NCBI RefSeq assembly: GCF_954871325.1
Contig: NC_088775.1
Location: 9,897,561 to 9,961,560 of the forward strand
DNA length: 64,000 bases
DNA from: Gordionus sp. m RMFG-2023
Lineage: Eukaryota > Nematomorpha > Gordioida > Chordodea > Parachordodidae
Reading direction: 5' to 3'
The notes beneath the pieces are model-generated. The model made no database searches and was not told the origin of the DNA. It saw only the letters and a list, made by a program, of their open reading frames with translations. The position numbers were made by a program, and so were the translations under genes. The stretch's first letter is position 1, and every line of letters begins with the position of its first letter. Below, in pieces: positions 37,501 through 49,500 of this stretch.

Positions 37501-40500
37501 CGATACATTTAGCGATGAGTTTTCCAATCTTGATAATCCTAATTCTCCCACCGATTTAGATATCCAAGTCTCGACATATCACGAATCAGCTGTCACATTA
37601 GAAAATCAGCACTTTTTGGTGCCCTTAGCTAGAGATATTTACTGTCTTAATTTAGAGGAAGAGAAAGAAAATTACTCTAATCTTCAAGAAATGCAAAATT
37701 TGAGAATTTCTAAACTCAATGATATAAGAACGATATTGAGCGAAGTTGTATCAGAATATATTAATTCAGCTGTCGATTGTACCGATCGGCAGATAGAATT
37801 GGCCAAGTAAAAATTATACATAAACATTTTTTTAAAAATTCATTTTATTTTTTGAAATATTATTTATTAACCGATATAAACACGTAAGGATGCCCCGGTT
37901 AAGAAAGTGATTGCGCTTTATAAGACCGTTTTATACGAGAAATGTTATTCTAATTCTTCGTTTTATATATTTGTTTTTTTTTTCTTTAGATTTTGTCTCC
38001 GAAAATTTAAGGATATCTTAGCCAATCCCGATGGTGCTTTACTGGCTCGGTTAGAGATCGAAAAGGAATTGAAATTTTTGCGTGCCCTTGACATAATCAA
38101 ACACGACATCAAGGCCGATTATTGTGTGCCTTTGCAACTCAGACTAGCGGCGCAAAAAGATATCAATGGTTTATTTATTTATTTTTTTAAAATATATTTT
38201 TTTCTATTATATTTCCAAGAAGGAAGGAAGAAAAGAAAAATAAATTAAATCATTTTACCATGAATAAACTTAAAATTTTTGAATTATGAAATAGATTTTC
38301 TTGCTTAATAAAATAGTGAAATTTTTACGAAAAAAAGTAAGCAATAATAAATTAAAATTTTTCAAATTATAATTAGAAATGGGATGTATTTATTTAAATT
38401 AAATGGGAAATATATAAATAATTTGGTAAGAATTGAAAATTTACAAAATTTTTAAAAAAAAAATTTAATGTAAGATTTTATACATGTTTTATTATAGAGT
38501 TGCGAAAGTTTTAAAATTTTGAGATTTTTTAAAATTATATTAAGGTCATTGCCTAAAAAAGATCTTTAATAAATGGCTAACGAAAACAATAAATTTTATT
38601 TTTATTGTTACATAATTAACTTTTTATGATGAAGTGTAAAAATCATCTGACTATTTTTTTATTTCAATTCTATAGTTTCAAAAAAAAAATTAAAACTTTA
38701 TTTTAATGGATATCAAAATCTAGGTCTAAAACTCTAAATGTATAAAGTTCGTTACTCATTAGATCTATCCTTTCCATTTAATATATTGTTTATGGTCTAA
38801 CTAAAGGATTGACAGGTTATTAATGAGAAGGATTAAATTTTATTATAACCCAATCTAAAACACGAATCCATATCTCTTAAACCTTTAAATAACCCTAACC
38901 AATATCTCTAACGTTTAATCCTACTCCTTAAAAATTTCTTTCAGTTGAACTTTGCTTGAGTTGAGTGATTATCATTATATTTTATTTACCATTGTTTACT
39001 TAGTTGTTAGATATTTTTTTTTAAAAAAAATGTATACTTTTTGGGGTTTTAATTTTTATATATTATTTTCTTTCACATTAGTTATTTTTCAATAACTTAA
39101 TTTTACGCACCTCACCACCTCCTCTCAGATATGATGGGAAAATATATAATCCCAGCATATTTTTCGCGCAACTATCCATCCGTCAACGCTGATAAATTTT
39201 TCAGAACCTTAGAAAAACTGGTCGATTTGTTAGAACCTCTCGGGCCCCAGCATCCTCGCGGAAAAACATCCCTAAAATTTAAATTGTATCAAACTTTGGC
39301 CGAATATTCTTTAGTCAAATTAGAAGATATTAACCTGGCTTCTACCTATTGCCTCAAAATTAGGTACAATCCCTTATATTTAACAATAAGGAAGGAAGGA
39401 AGGAATGAAGCAAGGAAGGAAAGGTTTTATAATGCGGACAAATACGTTCATAATATTAAATTGAGTTGTTTAAATTATAGGACATTGTCAAAATTTCCAG
39501 AAGCCTAAAAACCTGGCCAATATTTCTTGTTTGTATGAAATTAATTTTATATATCGCAATATTATATAGGTCGCTTTATTACCGTTCTCTCGATAATGAT
39601 ACGGTTATTAAACCGGAAACGGATACCTTCAATAAAAAGAAAATTGAAGCGAGGGAAGAATATAGCGACGTCGATTTTTGGCTAGTTTGTTATCAGACCG
39701 GGTTTAAATTGAAAGAGTCTGGAGAAGAAGATTTGGATTTGATAGCGTTCGCGTTGAGCATATGTCCAGCCATTGAAATAAGCACTATTTTGGGAGCGCG
39801 TAAAACGTTGGATATTTATAAAGATTCGGGTTTGATTTATTATTTTATAAATCAAATCTAAAAAAAATAATATGTATAAAATGAGTATGATTTATTATTT
39901 AAGCAATGATTTCATCATTGATATTATTTACTGTTAAAGGCAGAGCACTTTAAGGAAATCGTGCTTTCAAACCTGAACGAACTTTATGATGCTAAGTTTA
40001 CGAAATCATAATATATTTAATCTAGTTTTGGTTTTACATATCTAATTAAAGCTCTTTATTTGGAAATTGCTACTCTTAATACTTTTCCACGAGTTAAATA
40101 AAATATCATTTCTTAAACTTATGCGGAAAAAATATAGGCAGATCAGATAATAAAAAGTAATATGTTTCTTTTAAAAAACTATACGTGATATTGTTAAATA
40201 TCAATAGGGGATCTAAAATTACCACTTTATACCAAAATATTAAGTTTCTGCTTAAATTATCTACTTTAACAACATAGAAAATGGCCACGCCATCTTCGTT
40301 ATCATTGTTAAAAATGACAAAGATGTTCTTTAAGTTAAAACTTGCTTAAAATGAATACTTTAAATAATGTAATAATTCTTGTTTTTTCTTCGAACCTTGG
40401 TGAAAATTTATTGCATACTTTTAGTAATTTAAATTTACATTTAAAAAATTTTAATGATTACGAATTTTTGGAATCATCGCAACTTTTTAAATTTTTAAAT

Positions 40501-43500
40501 TTCAAAGTATATTTTTTTTAGAAAATATTTGAGAAGATAAGACCATCCCCGGTCTCTCCCCTACTTACAAAACACGAATATGTTAATATTTCCTTATAAA
40601 CATTCAAGTTAAAGTCGGCACTTTTGGAACTTAGTAAGTCACTCCTAAGGTTATAAAACAGTTTTCCAATGTCCATCGTCAAATCAAAGACAAAGAATTC
40701 GAATTACCTTGTTAAAGTGATAACTTTAAGCAAGTCTCTATTTCCACAAATTATCAACAGTTAAAATTTTTTTATTATTTTATCTGCCTAAGATATTTGC
40801 GCGAGTGTTCGAAATAATTACGCTTTAAAAGTTATTAAAAATGATATAATTTTTACAAATTTTGAAATGAAATTTTACAAAGTTTAAAATGTTTTATTAA
40901 ACAATGCAAATAGATATTAATTTTATTTTTTTATGTATAGGCCTTGACGATTTAGATGACCAAAAAAGCAATTCGAAGATAGTAAATAATTTAAATAAAT
41001 GAAATGATTTTTTAAGGGGGGATGCATAATGGGGGAACTATTAATTGCTGAAATCTAAATTATACAATTTTCTTTAAATATTTAAAACCTACGTTTTTTT
41101 AAACTGTACTTTTCGTTGATACAATTATCCAAAAGTCAAAATATTGTTCTCCAGCTCCTAATTTTACTATTTAGCACTCTTAAATTTTTTTTGAATAAAA
41201 CCCCTATAAATAGTAAGAGGCACTAGTAGCAAGTCCACTGTATTATTCAATTTATAGATATAACTCGTATAATACTTTTATACAAAAAAAAATTTTGCAG
41301 GTAGAACGCGTGAGTCAGAAAGTATCCCACGTTTTCGCCTACATCTCCGAATTATCTCCCCGTCAGTCTGTTAAGCCCTCGATTGCTGATTTTAGCGACG
41401 CAAATAATAAGTGCTCCACTGATTTCGATTTGTATCGGAATGCTTATTTCCTTTTCATCGACGATTCCGCCGATGAAAATAATTTTAACGATTTGGTGGG
41501 TGTGTTGCGCCAGATAAGCGGCCTAATTAGTTTGACGTTCTCGACCTTGCAAGATAAACACGATGATAGTTTGTTTTCAGGGGACCATTCAAAGACGAAA
41601 GATGATCTAACAAATGTGACTCGAGAAGAGCGGCTAAAATTTAGGAGAGATTATGAAATATGCTTAGGAAAGTTCTTGGAAGTTTTGTTCTTGATCATTT
41701 GGAACTTGAGCACGAGTTACCTCAATTCTGACGGAGAAACTGTATCATTGATCCTCCCATTGTGTCACGTCGCCTTGTGCTTGTCATTGCAAGTAAATAG
41801 CTAAATTTTTTCAATTTTTTTAGGAATCACTTATTCAATCATATGTAAAATAATCATATTCATTCTTATTTAACAACATAATTATTTAAATAATTTGAAT
41901 TTTTCTTAATCCTACAGAATAACAAATCTATAGATATCGAAAGTATACTCGCCAAATTTACCACTCTGGATGATCTATCTCCCCTAAGAAAACTGTGTTT
42001 ACTCATCGCGATTCACTCCTATGCAGTCAATAATAGCACAAGTCAAAATAACCTAATATTTTCTTCTAGCAGCCATCATATCTTAGCATACGTGTCCAAA
42101 GCCATTGCTTTAAGTTTGGAGCGTGATAAGGCATCGGCGGCTTATGCATCTTCAAAAGATAAAACTTTGAATTACTCTTCTCCTCCTGGAGAAAAACTAC
42201 TCGACTGCTTGAACCGTTTATCGCAATATCACGACCTCTCCCTATTGACCTCGTTCAATAAAGGTAAAATATAGTATATTTCTTATAAATTTATTCTTCT
42301 AAAATTAATGTTTAATCATTTTAATTCACAGTCTAATTATTCTTTTTCCCCATAAATAAGAAACGAACAAAGTTAATCTCATGTTAATTATATCACTAAA
42401 AAAATTATATTTACTGTAGTGCTCTTAAACAACGTCCAGGTTTATTAAGCTTTTAAAACGTATAGAAATGATATCGACACAAATTCTAAAAATGTCTATT
42501 GGTAGCGATATAAAAACTCATTTTAAAGTGTATTTTATACAGATACATTTAAAAATCGATATGTTTTTTTAGTATTAGATTTTATTCATCCTTAACATAT
42601 ACATATATAGTAATATTTTCAAAATAACATCAATATATAATATTATTATTTTATTTTATAAAACGACAACACTGTTTCTTCTGTGATAAATATATATCCA
42701 GAATATGCAACATAAATTTATCATACCCAACTTTATTAAAATACAATAATATAATAAATCTCAAGAGGGCATATAACAGGGAGACCCCTTAGGACTCGCT
42801 CTCTTTTGTATTGGTATCCAAAATATTTCAGGAAATTCAATCTCGCCTTAAATTCCTTGTATCGACAGCATCGTTGCTGGCAACCATTCCACAATCATGT
42901 TTATCCCACCCATAATCAAGAAATTCTCACATATTACACATCTTTCTCTCAATCACCTTAAGAATGAAATATGTTTCCTATCCATTCTATCAAACACTAC
43001 GTACCACGTCATCAATAGGGAGGAGATGACATATCTCGAAGCCCCCGTCGGCGGAGAAAAAGCTATCGAAACATTTTTAAACAAATGCATCAGCTATTTG
43101 TCTAAATTAAGTCCATTTTTTTATCTACATTCCCATGCATCAATTTTTTTTTAAATTAAAAACCATTTTAATATATCCAACATCCTTTACGCCATGAGAT
43201 CTTATCCAATCTTCAAATGTAACGATTTGGTAGCGTCTCATGAGACTCAAATCAAGAATCTCCTCGAAAATATATTGAATAAAAATAATATTCATCTTGG
43301 CTATAGTTCACTCCCTAGCAATTCAGGTGGCATCGGTATTCGATCTCCATTATAATTTAACCCTCCGTTCCGTTGAATGCTGCATTTCGAACAGACCTTA
43401 GAAGAAAACCCAAATAAATAATACTAAATGCAAACTTTGGTTATGAATGATTGGAAACCATCCTCAGTTCCAATCTCTACCTCCTCATGCCTAGTGAACA

Positions 43501-46500
43501 AATATGATTATCCATAACTCTTCGCCTTGGTTGCAATGCAGTTGTACCCTCCATAGGCATCGATTGTGGCCAGCCCATCTAAATGAATGCCTAACACCTT
43601 GCACTGCAAATTCTCCCACGGTTATCAACCCCGCCATAAATCCATTAACAAAATTCTCCTGCTGCTCTCAAAAAGTTAATATCCCACGTATGCCTTTCAA
43701 ATAATAACGCCTTACGCCTAGAGGGCACATCCCTTATTCTCTGTACGGATGATCTCCCACTTACTTGTACATGCATTGATTTTGCAGCCAAGTTTAACCT
43801 ATCATTTTTTGCCATGGAAAAGGCAAAAATCGTTATAACAAATAAATACGCTGATCTAACAAGCACAGTTTTTATACTGATCATCATCACTAACACTCTA
43901 GGGATGTTCGGAAAGACAATTTTATCAAAATCAAAAAAAGGAAACTCGTTATAGGTTTTCCCAACATAGGATTCTATCTTCGTCTGCTGATTTCTCTCGA
44001 AATCTGACGATCCGATTTCTTAAGCATTCATCCCTCTCTAGGATGGCTTCAGTACATATTTTTTTTAAATATGCGATTATGTGAAAATAAAATTAATAAA
44101 TAAACAAAAAAATAGTATGAATTTGCATTTTTGGTATGAAAGCTTGTTATAAAAAAATATTTATATTGTCCATTTCTCTGAATTAAATCCGATATCAAAT
44201 TCTATAAATCAAACATTGAATTTCATCCAATAATATTGAGAGTTATAAGTAATTTATACTTATTTTAGACAAAATTGGGTGATCTATTTTATTTTATTCC
44301 TAAAGTAAGTGTAAAAACTATTGATTTTGTTATTGATGGAATGAAAACCCTATTTTAAGGTGTAGAAAATCACTCTTTAAAAAAAATTTACTATAATATT
44401 TTACCCAATAAAAAACAGTGTTATGCCGCTAAAACTTTTGCTCAAATATTATCACAAATATGGAGGATTTTTTTTTAAAAAAAGGAGTTAAATCCATGAG
44501 AAATTGATGTGAACAAGTTTAATATGCACCGACTGCCGATTATTGGACAGCATATCAGAAATATAAACTTAATTAATAGCACTTTAGTCTTATATTATTT
44601 TTATCCAATCAGATAGATTATTGTATAATTTATAATTTTTTCTATTAAATTGTTAATAAATTTCTTAAAATAAAATTATCACCTTACAAGGCATTAACCT
44701 GGATTATTTTGTAAACGATAGAGCCTACATGTTGGACACTCTCAACGGATTAGCACTCAGCAGCGACGAGTTACTCTTCGACAGAACACTTGATTTGGCG
44801 CGTAAACTTAAAGCTCCCCTAGTTGATATTTACATCAACCATTTGGAACACCTATTATCTTGCGATGAGTTTTTAAAAAAAATATTTACTTTGTTTTTTA
44901 ATTCATAATACCTACCCCCCCCCCTCCACCTCTCAAGCTGAACGAAATTTTCGAAATGATATTTCATAACAAATGATTTAGATATAATTTTTTAGCCTAT
45001 CATAAAGTTTTAAGGTAGTCGATAAACGAAATTCGCTATTTCGCATTTAACTGAAACACGCCTTTACCGTTTTCTCATAAATTTAAAATTCCCACGATCA
45101 TAAAATCATATAAAGTTGCGGATGTGTAGTGGAAGTATAGATAATTTATCCTTTACAAATACTTACATTACTAAAATAATTTGTTTAAAAAATTTAAACA
45201 TTATTCAGCGTAGACGTTAACCATAAAACTCACGTTGTCTACGAAAAATTACTTCCCGTAATCTTACAAAATCTTGAATACAACAAAAATCTTGTCCCAG
45301 AAAAGGACGATTTATTGTTGAATTCCGAAATTGGCGCAAATCATAACAACCCTTTGTCCTTAGCGAATAATTTATGGAAAAACGTTTTACCCCTTATGGA
45401 CCGGTCTGATCTTGGGGGACTCGCTTTATTTTTCGATTCAGTCAAGAAGATTTTGATCTTCGCTGACGGGAACGATCAATCATTAGTTCCAAAACGTCTG
45501 TTGGACAGGTTGGATCGCCATATTCGTGCGCTAAAGAATTGCCAAGAATTAGAACAACTCGTTAATAATGGTAACAAAGGAGTTTACAAATTAGACTATT
45601 CGGCCGTTTGCGATCTCGAGAAAGAAGAACCTTCCACGTTGGAAACTCTTCTTTATAACGAGCCATCCCAGGAGCCTAGCATTAACACAATATGCAACGA
45701 ATCAATCCATAGTCCTCCTCGAATCTCGGAATCTCCTGTTCGTGACGCAAAATTATTTACCACTTTGAAAGGCTTAACCAGGTTTTATATTCTCAACAGA
45801 ACGGCAACCGAATTGTCTAGCAAAGTTAAAGAAGATCCACGGACTTTCCTTTCTAAATGCGTTTCTTTTGCTTCTTCCGATTTTGAAAACCTTCAAGGAA
45901 GTCGTCAAAATGTGCCTGGTCTCGTGTATTCGACTTGGTGCATCGAATCTTTTTGGGCGGCGGTACAAAAAAAGTATATGTCGCCAAATAACAATCGCTC
46001 CCTATTGAACGAAAAGGATTCTTTAAAATGTCTAAAACCGTGTTTTTCTTATTTGCCCTTGCTGATGCCGCGTAGAAATTTGATGTTGACTTTCGTAGAT
46101 GACTGCTTTTTCGGCTCTGATCGGAAATTGGCAGGGAGGGAGGATATGATTTGCAGAGATTTCCTATCGCTTAGTGGTCGCCTCGCATGTTGCAAAACCA
46201 TCTTAGACTTTGTTACCAGTTTAGGAAGGTTTTATAGGAATATTAAATTGCATTCTTTAACACATTTAAGGATAAAATATAGAAAAAATTGTTATTTTTT
46301 ACTCTCTATCTCTGATATAATTTAACTACTTTCAAAATAAACTTACAATTATCGATTATCAATGGAGAAAAAAATGCTCAAATTCAGTTCTGATAGATTT
46401 TTTTTGAAAATAAATATATTTATATAAGCGACAGTGATGCCATTGAACCCGACCAAAACCTATTGATCGAGGAAATTAGCAAGAGAATTCAACATTTGGA

Positions 46501-49500
46501 AAGCTTGGATGACAATGTCTTGATATACCTTAAATCCAATACCGATCCTAGGATCAGGGATTATGAATTATCTTACGATTTGACTGCTGGTGATGAAAAA
46601 AGAGTAAAATTTTTATCTAATCTAGATTCATTGATATTTTTCTTCTTCGTAAAATTAGATAAAAAAAACTCTCGGATAGAACTTCACTGCTATTATTATT
46701 TTTTTTAATAATAAAAAGGTGAAAATATGCACCAATTTACTTTCTATTTTTTTAAACACAATTCTTGACAGATGAAACAAATCTTGATTAAAATGTTGAT
46801 GAACAAAATGAATGACAGTTTTATATTCGCGGCCCTGGCAAATTTCATTAAAAACCGCATCGAATCTTCGACAAGTAGCAAATTCGATTCTTCCGCCTTT
46901 ATTAGCCAAATCGTGTTATCAGCTCTCTCAGAAATATCTTCCTCCATAGAGTAATATTGTCGTTTTTGTTATCCATACATATTTTAGTGAGATTTTTTTA
47001 AATGTTTGATTCTGGGTTGGGTAAATAAATTTTGGCCCGCTATTCATTGAAACCTTCAAAGATTACCTCCTCCCCTCCTTCTCTTGCCTGTTACCTCTAT
47101 CTGTTGACCAAATTGTAATTCAGTAATATATATATTTTTAATTGATTATCCAAACTACGACCATTTATTTCTGAAATTAAAGTTTAATTTTTTAAATGTT
47201 TAAAAAATCAAAACAATTATTAAAATGTGGAGATAATAAAATTGAGAAAGAAAGTAAGAACGATAAAGAAATAAAAATTTCAATGATTTAATAAATATAT
47301 TACATAAAATTTCGAAGGGATGACATCTTTAATCTTTCCCCCCTCTACAATGGCATACCATGGAACTTGGCCTTTTTTAATGTATTGGCTTACCTAAAGG
47401 ATAATGAAAACGATTCATTACCCGATATATATTTCCCTTGTTTGGAGGTCAAATTTTTCGGAAATATCAAACTTGATATAAACGAATACCGGATAAAATC
47501 GTTGGAAATTTTTAATCAAGTTAATAATAACGAAACAAAAACAGCAATTTTAATTTATATAACGTTTTTATATGTTTCATCCATTTGAAATTCTATTTTT
47601 TTAATTGTTAAATCCTGAGAAGGTAACATTGTTTTTTCAATTTCTTATATATAATTTGGAAGGCCATTGATCTTTTAGATTAAAAATTATACTTATCTCT
47701 TCTCAGGTATTTAATCGTAATCATACAGACACTCTTTTGGAACCTGACCCCAGAAAGGCTTCGAAAGTTTTCTCACTCGACCCAGATAACACTTACTCAT
47801 TATATGCGTATTACAGGACTCTTTCGACCTTGATCAAAATTTCGCAAGCGTTTCCTAAATCCTCTACCAAAAACACCTTTGAATTAGTAGTAACGAAAGA
47901 TGATCCATATCGCTTCGATGTCAATTATCCTACTGAATCCGTTGTTAAAAATGAGAGTTATAACGATAGCGTAGATTCTGAAAAGGAAAAATTAAACGAT
48001 ACCCCCGGTGAAAAGCATAATTCTACTAAGCATATATTAAAAATTGTTGTAACGCCTTTTATATTGCTAAATTTTGACTTCGCCTTGACCTTAGCCAAAA
48101 AATTGATTTCCATTTTCGATAAAAAATTTACCTCTGCGCAACAATATTTTGAATCCATATATTCTATCGGCCAATTATTTGAAGCGTGGCCCGTTATGAG
48201 ACAAAAGTAATCGCTTCTTTTTCATTAATTATTGTTTTTAAAAAGTTTGGTTTTTTTTTAAAAAAAGTTGCCACTTAAATTGGGTAGATGGAGGGTTTTT
48301 GGGTTTAAATGCCTTAGTCACGCCTGATAGTTGGTTAGATCATCTACTTTAACATAATTTAAAATTAAATATAAAATTATATATTTTTTTTGATAAACTC
48401 ACTATTGATTGTTAGGATAATTTCATAAATACATTCACTGCGCAGGCAAAATTATTTTATATTGATATTAAATTAAGAGAAGAGCTCTGTCATTGATGGG
48501 TACCCATCGATCCCTGTTTTAAATTTTTTAATCACTACCCATCCTTTCACGAGGCATGGAGAGTTAAACTAACCAGATGCATAGTTCTAAATAATTGAAC
48601 TCAATTTTAATCGTTACCGTTTTATAACGCTTGATTTTAATGTATTTATTTTAAATCCAAGGCAGACATCATATGATTGACAATGTTTTAAAAATATGTC
48701 AGCCTTTTATTTAAATTTCTAGCTCTCGAAATACCTTATGAGGAGTCAATTATTATTCATACTAATTTTTTAAAAATTCCACTTGGATCAAACGTACACT
48801 CCGGTGTGATTGACGGCATCATAAATTAAGATTCTAAAATAAAACCAGTGAAAATATTTCGAGATTTTGAAGATTTTACCCTCCCCCCCCCCTTACTTTT
48901 TATTATTTTAAAAGAAAAACTCATGTTAAATAGGCTCAATGATTGAATATCAGATATAATTAAATCGATTACATACTAACAACTACTTCTTTTTTCTTTA
49001 CAAGGGAAACAACTTTTATTCATTAAAAAAATTAATTTAAGTTTCAGTTCAGTTAAAAATCATATGTATTTATTTTTGCTATTTAAATTTCCTATTCAAC
49101 GACTTTCATTTTTTTTTCCAAAACTCTTATTATTTATATTATATACCACGTTGGGGTTTAATCAGGTTGGAAATAAACCCTGGTGTGGGGGGGGGGGTAT
49201 ATTTATTTAAAATTTTAATTTTTATAATTCGATTCATCATAAAGGGAGGACCAAGCCGTTTTAGATTTGTGGATCAAAATTTGCAAAATCTGTTGTGATA
49301 ACATATTTTGCCCACCTCCATCCCCTTCCAGCTTGAGGGAACGAAAGCTCAAACTGATTACCTTGGTACAAGGTCTCGAAAATGTGTTAGGAGATGATTA
49401 TCCGCTAACTTCTCTATTAATTGCGTATTGTGTTACTTTGTCAGAATCGAAAAATGACTACCAGATGACTAGTAAAATAATCGAAGAATTTAACGATGGT

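Larger units (their letters stand above)
30049..39363 (+). other. NBAS: NBAS exon block 2: linker and Sec39 domain
   Basis: Human NBAS landmarks in order: FAEALALANEYGLDKDRVYQ for YEEALSLAHTYGLDTDLVYQ (exon about 30898-31023); SDKSWVIDQTL for KKRSWVLHECL (31828); DHLNARFFRYLFRLQIY for RCRLKLLTYLDRLATY (32091); EPHWLLIISNLSESLP (32776-33044); HRAIGIEKISRLPDIALKLV for TRAEEIEHYARQVDCALSLI (34091-34200); SDLTLEDLNRMEP (34487); HWELMYHDLMQIN across the 36375/37401 junction for HWRTLLQDMLTMQ; VPLQLRLAAQKDI for LPLQVRLCPDRI (37990). This is the Sec39 domain, an alpha-solenoid that docks to the RINT1/ZW10 side of the tether. Phases agree at most junctions here; 30233 to 30898 and 33356 to 34091 do not, so a border or a small exon is misplaced there. 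Confidence 0.85.
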
